NCBI GenBank assembly: GCA_021732025.1 | Contig: JAKFVU010000048.1 | Span: 1-53,419 of the forward strand | Direction of reading: 5' to 3' | DNA from: Candidatus Obscuribacterales bacterium | Lineage (GTDB): Bacteria; Cyanobacteriota; Vampirovibrionia; Obscuribacterales; Obscuribacteraceae | Length of the DNA stretch: 53,419 bases | Shown: positions 24,556 to 31,479 of the stretch, piece by piece | Position numbering within the stretch: the stretch's first letter is position 1 | Layout: each line of letters begins with the position of its first letter | Translations under genes and position numbers: made by a program | Notes under the pieces: generated by a model | What the model was told of the DNA's origin: nothing | Database searches by the model: none | The model's input: only the letters and a program-made list of their open reading frames with translations

Positions 24556-25059
24556 CTATTTGGCGTCTTCTTGGCTAGGAAAATGTTCAACAATTACTTT
24601 CAGTTCGACATGAACGGGCATCGCTTCAGCCATACCGATGTGAATATCGTTAAAGCTGTCGATAAGAAATTCAGTGAGCTTATAAAACTGAGGGTCTTGG
24701 TCTAGTTCAATTGTGGCTACTCGTAGGTCGACACCATGTGCGAGGTCTATGGTGTTCTGGGTGGGTTCAATGGAGCTTATTAGGAAACCCTCCGCGTCTT
24801 CGTTTTTTGCCGAGAGTAGTAGTTCACCTACTGCTGCTCCAGAGGGTTTTTCTTTCCAGGCTTTGCAAGAGAACACTATATTCTTCCCGTCGAGACGTGT
24901 AGCCAACAAATCCAGTTTTAATTTTCCAAATTTTCCGACCTTGTAGATGTAACCCGGGTCTCCATCAGTGAACTCCGCAATGTCAAAATAATGAGCAAGT
25001 TGCATCAATACTCTTTTTACGGATATCTCGTAACTGTTTCCCTTTTGTGTATTGCTCAT
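24556..25059 (-). CDS. Mrr-like PD-(D/E)xK nuclease
   Basis: A 167-residue protein with a restriction-endonuclease-like core: a first helix with KGNSYEISVKRVL (E11), then KLDLLATRLDGKNIVFSCKAW, where D50 and K66 correspond to the D and K of the Mrr motif (Mrr enzymes use Q-x-K; here it is S64-C-K66), then an alpha helix and a strand (AEGFLISSIEPTQNTIDLA) as in Mrr-type folds. It may cut DNA as a restriction or anti-plasmid function, or be an element maintenance nuclease. There is no methylase next to it. It is transcribed against the primase genes. The call rests on motif pattern only. Confidence 0.55.
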   Translation of the reverse strand: MSNTQKGNSYEISVKRVLMQLAHYFDIAEFTDGDPGYIYKVGKFGKLKLDLLATRLDGKNIVFSCKAWKEKPSGAAVGELLLSAKNEDAEGFLISSIEPTQNTIDLAHGVDLRVATIELDQDPQFYKLTEFLIDSFNDIHIGMAEAMPVHVELKVIVEHFPSQEDAK

Positions 25060-25413
25060 CGCTCTGCCTCACCAACTCTCTTTTAGATATACCCGCCTCG
25101 GAATCGCTTTAAAGCCCCCGTAATTTCCCCGACTCGTAGATTGTGCACTGCGCAGGGTAAACGCTCACCTAGAAAGCTCAGAAGTGTCTTACAGATCGTT
25201 CCTCAATTCATTGCTGGTGTCGTTATACGGCTGAGTAATAACGGATTTCTTTATTACCTCAACTAGGTAATGTTTCGCTCGGTGCCTTGGTTGTGTGGCC
25301 TATCGTAGAATGTTCGATTCCTTCAAAATTGACGGATTCCGTCAACCCATCATCTTCTAAGAATTCGTCAGATTAATTCTCGTAGTCCCATTTGGGACAA
25401 TTCGCGAGTATTC
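25060..25413. promoter_or_regulatory. Non-coding region with two strong palindromes
   Basis: No gene is supported here. Two palindromes stand out: TTGACGGA-T-TCCGTCAA at 25329-25345 (8-bp arms, perfect) and GTCCCA-TT-TGGGAC at 25385-25398 (6-bp arms, perfect, nested in a looser CTCG/CGAG dyad). They lie between the nuclease gene reading left and the decayed gene reading right, so they look like regulator binding sites. No -10/-35 pair was convincing. Confidence 0.45.
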
Positions 25414-26046
25414 ATGCAGGTTTCAGATTGTGCGGATTTCCGTACAAAGATCTACAACGGTGACAGATCTTGCGTTTTCGGATTTATGAGAGCGCTAGCG
25501 ACAGCGGTCTTGACGAAAAGATCTCGCAGTCTTATTGTGTTCCAGCGTCTTATTGATTTCACTTTAGTTGATCCAGGTGGGCATCACCGCCGGTGCTATT
25601 TCGTGCGAGGTTCTTATATGAAAAGCCGGCTACGAGTCGTTGGCAAAGATGAGTTGGTACCTGACATCTCCATCGTTCCCGAAGCCGACGCACTGCCTAC
25701 TTTAAAACAGGTGGCCGAATGTCAAAGACGACGGTAAAGACGAAAGCTTCAAGTTAACTGAGTTTCTCCCTATTCAATTCATCCCTGCTTCGCCGAACTC
25801 CTGCCAACACTTGGATGCGTTACCGTCGACGATGTCGAGGACAAACTATCCAACGCAAACAAAGCAGGTATTGAAATCTTTTGGGACATCTCACCGTACG
25901 CATTAGACTTTGGCAGCGAGGTGAAAGACTTCGCCCGCTACTTGCATATGTGCGTAGACCTCGGAGTACCAATCGAGCAGATACTGAAAATGGTTGACGA
26001 AGCTGTAGCGAGGAACGAAGAAGAAATGGAAATGATTAGGCGCTAG
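25414..26046 (+). pseudogene. Frameshifted hypothetical gene
   Basis: Three segments in shifting frames look like one protein. The first, from ATG 25414, ends at 25737 after IVPEADALPTLKQVAE. The next frame continues NVKDDGKDESFKLTEFLPIQFIPASPN (about 25717-25800), and the first frame resumes as LPTLGCVTVDDVEDKL and ends MVDEAVARNEEEMEMIRR at 26046. The last part is acidic and helical and has no usable start codon of its own. I do not recognise the family. Two compensating shifts, as in the integrase, suggest decay or indel errors in the sequence. Confidence 0.4.
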
Positions 26047-26195
26047 GTGTCGGCTATCACGCTCTCGCGTAGAATCAACATAATCTCGTCTATAACATCT
26101 GGCAGAATGGGAGGCGTCAAACGTAGCTCTGGCAATGACTCGTCACCGACTTCGAGACCTTCATTTAAATCGCCTAACTCTCTAATTGGCTCCAT
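26043..26195 (-). CDS. Small acidic hypothetical protein (50 aa)
   Basis: ATG at 26195 follows an AGGTGA ribosome binding site at good spacing and directly abuts the stop codon (TAAATG) of a preceding frame. The product is a 50-residue acidic protein starting MEPIRELGDLNEGLEVGDES and ending in a hydrophobic helix (LPDVIDEIMLILRESVI). Its stop overlaps the convergent stop at 26046. Too short for the usual gene cutoffs; no family is recognised. It could be an antitoxin-size regulator, but this is not shown. Confidence 0.4.
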   Translation of the reverse strand: MEPIRELGDLNEGLEVGDESLPELRLTPPILPDVIDEIMLILRESVIADT

Positions 26196-26360
26196 TTAGG
26201 TCACCTGGTTTGATGCTTGTATAACCAGCTTACCAAGCACGTGCAAAAAACGGAGTTCATGAGCAATCGCTTTTAATCCTGCTGATTTTGCCGTGTCGAG
26301 AATGTGGGGGAAAAGTTCAGTATCACTGTAAATAACAAAGCCGTCAAAGGCTGACAGCAC
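26196..26360 (-). CDS. Possible small gene or gene remnant (54 aa)
   Basis: An open frame from GTG 26360 to TAA 26196 reads LSAFDGFVIYSDTELFPHILDTA and ends AHELRFLHVLGKLVIQASNQ. It ends exactly one base before the ATG of the 50-residue gene, an arrangement typical of coupled genes. There is no clear ribosome binding site, and the frame is closed just upstream, so it may be the tail of a truncated gene. The sequence looks protein-like, with alternating helix and strand. No family assigned. Confidence 0.3.
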   Translation of the reverse strand: MLSAFDGFVIYSDTELFPHILDTAKSAGLKAIAHELRFLHVLGKLVIQASNQVT

Positions 26361-26486
26361 GGGTTACCGGCGACTTGTCAATAGGTATTAAATAATCATT
26401 ACGGGAATCTCATGTATTTATTTTAGGTCTTATTATTAGGTTTCGTTTGAAGACGAGCTTACAAACAACAAATAGGAAAAACAAAT

Positions 26487-26735
26487 TTGGAAGAATACCA
26501 AACACCAGACGAAATAGCACAATTGTCTATCGTGGAAATCGAGCAAGCATTGAGTTCAGCACGAGGCAGCGAAGATTTATTGTTAGTTGCAGACCGCGCT
26601 TGGCGGTTTGGAAATTTACCAGAAGACCAGCTCAGCCAGTTCACCTTACCAAACAAAGACATCGGTTGGCTAAGAGTTTTTTGCCAAGTCTCAAGAGCGT
26701 TGCTTGAGCTTGAACGGAGCAAACGAGAGCACTAG
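26487..26735 (+). CDS. Small hypothetical protein (82 aa)
   Basis: TTG at 26487 is preceded by AGGAA with 8-base spacing. The product starts MEEYQTPDEIAQLSIVEIEQ and looks fully helical, acidic at the start and basic at the end (LELERSKREH). It is followed 7 bp later by a strong terminator, which supports it being a real gene. No family is recognised. Confidence 0.55.
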   Translation: MEEYQTPDEIAQLSIVEIEQALSSARGSEDLLLVADRAWRFGNLPEDQLSQFTLPNKDIGWLRVFCQVSRALLELERSKREH

Positions 26736-26741
26736 ATTATA

Positions 26742-26775
26742 AAGAAAGAGCCTCGAAATACTGAGGCTCTTTCTT
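26742..26775. terminator. Bidirectional rho-independent terminator
   Basis: A perfect 13-bp stem (AAGAAAGAGCCTC at 26742-26754 against 26763-26775) with an 8-base loop lies between two convergent small genes. The stem is A-rich on one side and T-rich on the other, so it can stop transcription from both directions: the plus-strand gene ending at 26735 and the minus-strand gene ending at 26784. Confidence 0.88.
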
Positions 26776-26783
26776 GTTCAACT

Positions 26784-26957
26784 TTACTTATCGTCCTCTG
26801 AAGCATATGGCTGACCAGTGAGAATTTTTCGCTCGTCGCTAACTTCAGGGTCTAATGTGATTAACCTCCAATTGTCTCCAGAGCAATTATGCGTCGCTGT
26901 TTTCCCAAGCGGTTTTTCACACCGTGGACATATCACGCGACTACCAATTTCCCCCAT
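26784..26957 (-). CDS. Small zinc-ribbon protein (57 aa)
   Basis: The ATG at 26957 has GGAGG seven to eight bases upstream, better than the ATG at 26972, which would contain that site. The product has CPRCEKPLGKTATHNC, a CxxC plus HxC set suited to bind zinc, then a short polar tail. It may bind nucleic acid or act as a small regulator. It ends at the bidirectional terminator. No family assigned. Confidence 0.6.
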   Translation of the reverse strand: MGEIGSRVICPRCEKPLGKTATHNCSGDNWRLITLDPEVSDERKILTGQPYASEDDK

Positions 26958-27151
26958 TTCTAGTACCTCCATGATTTCTACTTATCGAAGGTAGCTCTGA
27001 GATAAGTGGCGTCGTAGAAACAGACGAATTCGAATCGGAATTTTTTTGCGAATTTCTGCGGCGGTTTAAAAAGGTGTTCTAAAGCAGCTAGGTTTCGACA
27101 CTACCTTCCAATCGACCTCAGCACTCCGCCGGCAAATCAGGCGCTTGGGCA

Positions 27152-27775
27152 TTAACCACCGAAAGCGCCTTTGATACCTCTAAACACACCGCTACCGAAT
27201 TGGGCTGGAGCTTTGATTAAATCGCCGACACCTTGACCGGCGCTATAACCGAAGCAGCCCGGATTAAAGGTGCCTTGTTTCTTCGCGTCTAAATACCTCT
27301 TGCCTAACTCGAACACTCCACCCGCAATACGACCGCCGATGGAGCCATCTACATCACCGGCGGATTGTTGCGGCTGTCCCTGATTTTGTACACCGCCATA
27401 CATGCCGCTATCGTCATTGTCTTGATTGAACTGTTGAAGCTGGATTTGATAAAGCTTTAAGGCTCTGTCGTAATCAGCATTCTCTGCTGTTTGAAAAAGT
27501 TCTTCGGAGCCACGATTACCGGCGGCAATCAAGTCGGCTTGTCGAGCACTTGCGAAGCTAGAAGCATTTGGGCCGTCTTTCACGGCTACAGCACCGAGTT
27601 GTGGGTTAAGCGTTTCTGCTATGTAGCGCTGTTTAGCAGAGTTGCCAGCACCATCACCGGCACTAGCATCAAAACGCGGGCGATTCGCTTCCATAAATTG
27701 AGCGCGCAGCATCGCGGCCATCTGTGGGTTAGTTTGAGAATAGTACTGCAACATCGCAGCTTGATAGGGACGCAT
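27152..27775 (-). CDS. Low-complexity, Gln/Gly-rich protein, possibly phage virion-like
   Basis: A 207-residue protein I cannot place. The N-terminal half is helical and rich in Ala, Gln and Tyr (PYQAAMLQYYSQTNPQMAAML), the middle is Gln/Asn-rich (LYQIQLQQFNQDNDD), and the C-terminal part is glycine-rich with GGRIAGGVFELGKRYLD and FGSGVFRGIKGAFGG. Such composition recalls small phage virion or DNA-ejection proteins, but there are no neighbours to support it. The start ATG at 27775 has GAGG eight bases upstream, and this site lies inside the stem of a 13-bp hairpin (27778-27816). Confidence 0.55.
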   Translation of the reverse strand: MRPYQAAMLQYYSQTNPQMAAMLRAQFMEANRPRFDASAGDGAGNSAKQRYIAETLNPQLGAVAVKDGPNASSFASARQADLIAAGNRGSEELFQTAENADYDRALKLYQIQLQQFNQDNDDSGMYGGVQNQGQPQQSAGDVDGSIGGRIAGGVFELGKRYLDAKKQGTFNPGCFGYSAGQGVGDLIKAPAQFGSGVFRGIKGAFGG

Positions 27776-27777
27776 AC

Positions 27778-27816
27778 AAATAGCCTCGAAAAATTGGATT
27801 TCATTCGAGGCTATTT
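27778..27816. promoter_or_regulatory. 13-bp hairpin covering the ribosome binding site of the 27775 gene
   Basis: AAATAGCCTCGAA at 27778-27790 is perfectly inverted at 27804-27816, with a 13-base loop. On the minus strand the hairpin ends two bases before the ATG at 27775 and buries its GAGG. It may work as a terminator for transcripts from either side (the plus-strand arm ends in TTTT) or as a translation-blocking leader. Confidence 0.6.
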
Positions 27817-28004
27817 TGATTGTAATGGGGCTAGGCCAGCAAGTTTATTCGCACGCACCTCTTACCTGGCCGAATTCTAGTTTGAAACGTTTAAGAATGA
27901 GCTGTAAACGACTGAGTATATGGAGTGGTTGGTGAATTGAGGGGCAAGGGTGTCACCTGTGGCTTATCAGGGTATAGCAAGCGTACGTAGGGTCGACCTT
28001 GCCC

Positions 28005-28032
28005 AAATAACTACTTCCTGTTGTAGTTATTT
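28005..28032. promoter_or_regulatory. 10-bp inverted repeat before the cargo operon
   Basis: AAATAACTAC at 28005-28014 and its exact inverse at 28023-28032 flank an 8-base spacer, 45 bp before the start of the TIGR04255 gene. It could be an operator or a leader hairpin. A GGGAGG site (28068-28073) lies just before the ATG at 28077. Confidence 0.55.
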
Positions 28033-28076
28033 ACCGATGAGGCAGGTAAGATGTACCTGGCATCTGGGAGGGTGGC

Positions 28077-28889
28077 ATGCATAACAATATTAAAACTTTT
28101 GCCAAACCGCCCCTGGTCGAAGTGCTTTGCGGGCAGTCTTTCGAAGCTTTGGGCCAGTTCGCCATACCGCACGTGGGGTTACTTTGGAAGGATTACCAGC
28201 CAGAGTATTCACTATTCCAGGAATTACCGCCAATTGAGCCGGTAATCGAGTCTTACGAAGAAGCTGAGCCGCCTTCTCCAAGCGTTTACGAGTCGTTTGA
28301 CCGTTTACCGTTGCCTCGCTTCTGCTTCTTGGAAACGGATAGGAGATCAACAGTACAAGTTCAGAACAATCGATTCAGCTACAGCTGGCGTCACACGAAG
28401 GATTCAGATTACCCTCGTTTCGGTGCAGTTTATGAGCAATTCCTCTCAAAGTTGGCAAAGCTTGAAGCGTTCGTAGCCGAGACTGGTATTGGCGAAGTTA
28501 CTTGCAATCAGTACGAACTTACATATATAAACTTTATGCCGCTGCCTGAATCGGACGATGGTGAGCACGCGCTAGAAAAGTTATTGCCTCAGTTTAAAAT
28601 TGGTCACGAGACGAATTTCTTACCTCACCCGTCTAGGCTCGGGATAAATCTTTCTTACGACCTTCCTCAACAGCAAGGCCGACTGCACGTAACTATACAG
28701 CCGAAAGAGTTTTTCAAGCCGACAGTTTCGGGTATACGCCTCATTCTCACTGTTAGGGGTTTTCCAAAGACTCCTTCGAGTGAAGACAAATCAAATTGGT
28801 TTGCCTTAGCTCGGGAGTGGATAGTAAAAGGATTCGTGGACTTTACCGGTAAAGAAATTCAAGAAAAATTTTGGGGGCTTGAAGAATGA
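28077..28889 (+). CDS. TIGR04255-family protein
   Basis: A 270-residue protein with the features I know from TIGR04255: an N-terminal NPPLVEV-like stretch (KPPLVEVLCGQSFEAL), a central block (PRFGAVYEQFLSKLAKLEAF, then CNQYELTYINFM) and the C-terminal helix ending with a Trp-Gly (IQEKFWG). Members occur sporadically across bacteria, often on mobile DNA; function is unknown. A GGGAGG site precedes the ATG. The stop overlaps the next start (ATGA), so translation is coupled. It heads a three-gene operon. Confidence 0.75.
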   Translation: MHNNIKTFAKPPLVEVLCGQSFEALGQFAIPHVGLLWKDYQPEYSLFQELPPIEPVIESYEEAEPPSPSVYESFDRLPLPRFCFLETDRRSTVQVQNNRFSYSWRHTKDSDYPRFGAVYEQFLSKLAKLEAFVAETGIGEVTCNQYELTYINFMPLPESDDGEHALEKLLPQFKIGHETNFLPHPSRLGINLSYDLPQQQGRLHVTIQPKEFFKPTVSGIRLILTVRGFPKTPSSEDKSNWFALAREWIVKGFVDFTGKEIQEKFWGLEE

Positions 28890-29296
28890 AAGGCGGAAAA
28901 CTATTGCATTTCCCTGTTAGAAACCAACCATTAGAAGCACGAATACCGGTGCAAGACGGCACCTCCGCTCGCTATCTACTCTGTGAGCACGAAGCTGCCT
29001 ATTCCGGAGCGATGATGCCTGCTGAACTTTCACAACCGCGCCCCCTTTCCTGGAAAGCGACGGTCGAGCAATATCTCCACACGTGGAAGCAAACCAACAC
29101 ACTACTATCAAGCATTGATTTCGATTTTTTCTTAGCCCCTGTACATGCCTATCATCTGGATTTAGACGATGAGGTCGTCGAGTTTGTCGAGGGACCAGCA
29201 CCGAGTCTCTTCGTCGGTGAATTTTCGCAGTCCATGGATGAGGCGGCGGATTGGCCAACATTGATTCTGTCGGATTCGGATTTGGATTATCTTTAG
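28886..29296 (+). CDS. Hypothetical protein, second gene of the cargo operon
   Basis: A 136-residue protein, unrecognised. It begins MKGGKLLHFPVRNQ, has a helical middle (SWKATVEQYLHTWKQTN) and an acidic C-terminal half. No membrane segment or catalytic motif is evident. It shares ATGA with the upstream gene and its stop TAG directly precedes the next ATG with no spacer, which marks a conserved, co-regulated set of three. Most likely a small partner of the two neighbours. Confidence 0.72.
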   Translation: MKGGKLLHFPVRNQPLEARIPVQDGTSARYLLCEHEAAYSGAMMPAELSQPRPLSWKATVEQYLHTWKQTNTLLSSIDFDFFLAPVHAYHLDLDDEVVEFVEGPAPSLFVGEFSQSMDEAADWPTLILSDSDLDYL

Positions 29297-29938
29297 ATGA
29301 CCAGTGGTTGGTACCAGGAAGTTTCACTTGCTGAGCCGATTGATCAAGGAGATTTAATTCTTGGTTGCCCGGTTATTTCTTGGCGGCCTGATGGTGATGA
29401 CTTGCCAGACATCATCAACCAAACCTTAAATAGCGAAGATACTGCCCGGTTCGTTCAATCCAGGATTCTAGACGTGGTGGTTCTTACTCAGACCTGCGAT
29501 CTTGCGCAGGCTAAGGCACCGAGAGTGGTGCTATGTCGCTTCTATCGGCTCGCTGACTACAAACGCATGTTCAAGAGCCGGTTTGACGATTACAAGGATA
29601 TGGACCAACTAGCCGGAAAGAAGTTAGATGCCAAACTGGATAAGCTCAACGTTCAATGGAAGAAGCACTGCACTGGCATGAAGAACGGAAGCAGCCCAAA
29701 TTATTGTTTAATCGAAGCCGTTGACAATGCCAGTCACGGGGAGGAACAATTGGTAGTTGATTTCTCAGAAATTCACTCAGCACCTACAAAATGGCTTGAG
29801 CAGACAATTCAAAAACGATCTTTGCCACGAGTAAAATTGTTACCCCCTTATCGCGATTACGTCGCGCACAATTTCGGCCGTATGTATTCTCGCGTTGGAC
29901 TGGATCCTGATCTGCGCGATAGCTGGCAGACCTTTTGA
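29297..29938 (+). CDS. Hypothetical protein with QTCDL motif, third gene of the cargo operon
   Basis: A 213-residue protein with a conserved-looking core: LDVVVLTQTCDLAQAKAPRVVLC, in which a Cys-Asp pair follows a beta strand, and a C-terminal region LPPYRDYVAHNFGRMYSRVGLD that recalls other uncharacterised proteins having a QxCDL motif. The Cys, Asp and nearby polar residues could form an active site, but no reaction is known. The start abuts the stop of the 136-residue gene. A function in defence or regulation is inferred only from location on a mobile element. Confidence 0.72.
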   Translation: MTSGWYQEVSLAEPIDQGDLILGCPVISWRPDGDDLPDIINQTLNSEDTARFVQSRILDVVVLTQTCDLAQAKAPRVVLCRFYRLADYKRMFKSRFDDYKDMDQLAGKKLDAKLDKLNVQWKKHCTGMKNGSSPNYCLIEAVDNASHGEEQLVVDFSEIHSAPTKWLEQTIQKRSLPRVKLLPPYRDYVAHNFGRMYSRVGLDPDLRDSWQTF

Positions 29939-30086
29939 CCTCGTGTGAATCTGTTCGATTGAATATACAATTTGCATTTTTTCTGATGCTCTTGATGAAA
30001 AAAACATTTGGTCAGGCGTCGAGACACAGAGCGCTTAACAGATTTGAATAGCGCTGCGCGTAGTTTGAAGGAGCTTTGAGAATCAC

Positions 30087-30707
30087 ATGAAGCAGCAAAG
30101 AATCGCGACAGCTGAAGAAGTAGAGCAGGTGAGGAAAAATTTTGTCGACTTCCATTACATGGAGATCCTTCGGTGCCTCGGCATGACGTCGCGGGACGAG
30201 CTGCGTCCTGACTCGCAAATTCGAGGTAAGGCCTGCATTGCCGCTTTCGTAATGGCGTGCTGTTTGATTGAGGCTTTGGGGCGCCATCTCACGACGAAAA
30301 AAGATGTTGATGCATTCGGTGCGGTTATTAAGTTGATGAACTGCAACGGCGGAAGCTACAACGCAAAACAGTTATATTACGTAGGTCGCTGCGGTCTTAT
30401 TCACGGCTTGGTGCCTCAGCATCCTAAGTTCGAGGTCGGTATCGCGATATCCGATATTCCGCGAGCCGAGAACACAACCGTTGTGCTAACTACCTGCACC
30501 GGCAGTGCCGATTCCGAACAGTTTGACATACTATACCTACAACAATTTATTATCGATCTTGGAGTGGTTCTCGACACTTGTTTCAATAGTAAGACGGAGA
30601 ACTTCCTAAAATGCGTAGCTCGCGGAATCGATACGTATGGCCGGATATCGGTGCACCAGGCACTGATTGTTGATACAGAGTACACAAAATTTTCGAAGCT
30701 GGACTAA
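30087..30707 (+). CDS. Hypothetical protein with HEPN-like Rx4H motif
   Basis: A 206-residue protein, mostly helical in its first 140 residues. A helix with ACIAAFVMACCLIEALGRHL is followed by LYYVGRCGLIHGLVP, in which R-CGLI-H fits the Rx4-6H motif of HEPN RNases near the end of a helix. The C-terminal part (about 140-206) is mixed and unknown. AAGGAG lies 13 bases before the ATG. It is 148 bp after the three-gene operon on the same strand and may or may not belong to it. The HEPN idea is weak and rests on one motif plus helicity. Confidence 0.6.
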   Translation: MKQQRIATAEEVEQVRKNFVDFHYMEILRCLGMTSRDELRPDSQIRGKACIAAFVMACCLIEALGRHLTTKKDVDAFGAVIKLMNCNGGSYNAKQLYYVGRCGLIHGLVPQHPKFEVGIAISDIPRAENTTVVLTTCTGSADSEQFDILYLQQFIIDLGVVLDTCFNSKTENFLKCVARGIDTYGRISVHQALIVDTEYTKFSKLD

Positions 30708-30855
30708 CAATTGAGTAGTTGTTGTGCGATTTACCCGTCATGATTCCCCTCGACAGGCTTGCGCTTATCTTCACAGAGAGTTAGTATCGAGTGGTGAAGG
30801 CAGTCCGTCTATCTAAGGTATATCTAGTTGAAACCCGCCCACAATGCGTATAGGG

Positions 30856-30884
30856 TTGACCTCTACGAAGGTCGGTAGTAGGAT
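30856..30884 (+). promoter_or_regulatory. Sigma70-like promoter with an operator in its spacer
   Basis: TTGACC at 30856-30861 and TAGGAT at 30879-30884 are separated by exactly 17 bp. An inverted repeat GACCT...AGGTC (30858-30862 and 30869-30873) overlaps the -35 box and spacer, as expected for a repressor site. The gene at 30927 lies about 40 bp downstream. Confidence 0.5.
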
Positions 30885-30926
30885 GAGGAAAGAACTACTA
30901 CGAATTTGAGAGGAACTACAACATAT

Positions 30927-31214
30927 ATGACCACACTTTCAGATATCCAATTAATCCCCATCAAGAACGGCTACGACAACGGCGGAAGAGTAATATTCGC
31001 TTCTCGCAGCTACACCCGCGACATTTACTTCAAAGATTTTTCGCTTGTCGAAGCACCATTAAGAGAATTAGGTCTATGCGGTCCGATTCCGGCCTCGTTC
31101 GACGGGCTAAAGGATCTCGCCTCATTTGCAAATCTAGATCTAGACCACTTCAACGACGTAATGGATAGATACCAAAACGATGGCGTTCCAGCTCCCATAG
31201 TCGAGGAAGAATAG
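30927..31214 (+). CDS. Small hypothetical protein (95 aa)
   Basis: ATG at 30927 is 12 bases after GAGAGGA; an in-frame TTG at 30906 is the alternative start. The product begins TTLSDIQLIPIKNGYDNGG and looks like a small mixed alpha/beta protein with an acidic C terminus. No family is recognised. It has its own candidate promoter just upstream, so it is probably monocistronic. Confidence 0.5.
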   Translation: MTTLSDIQLIPIKNGYDNGGRVIFASRSYTRDIYFKDFSLVEAPLRELGLCGPIPASFDGLKDLASFANLDLDHFNDVMDRYQNDGVPAPIVEEE

Positions 31215-31479
31215 ACGCAGTGCATATTGGCGATTAACGAAATTATTTGCATTTTTCTGCCACCCCTTTGGGCTCGATATATCGGCTTTAGAAAAAATCA
31301 TTGCGAATCGAAGTCACCTTGGAATGGTGGGAGAAGCGTGGCTTCGGGGGTGTACCGGCATGGGGTCTCGGTTTGCGTCAGTGTTCCACCCAAGGCCGCG
31401 CTACAGGAGGGGGTAGAAACAAAGCCACCGACGGCGATGCTCGATGGCTCAATAGCAAGGTTGGCTGTTGGCTTGTGGC
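31215..31479. other. Stretch without a supported gene
   Basis: Short overlapping frames exist, but none has a ribosome binding site or a recognisable domain. One frame (31301-31483) carries GGGRNKATDGDARWLNSK, which might be a decayed gene end; I do not call it. No terminator or RNA was found. Confidence 0.3.

Noticed and set aside
25300..25320. TTCGATTCC as a tRNA T-loop
   Set aside because: No acceptor or anticodon stem can be built around it.
27491..27880. 129-codon plus-strand frame
   Set aside because: It runs opposite the 207-residue gene, lacks a ribosome binding site, and crosses a strong hairpin.
28917..29327. Minus-strand frame opposite the middle cargo gene
   Set aside because: The plus-strand trio has coupled starts and stops; the minus frame is a shadow.
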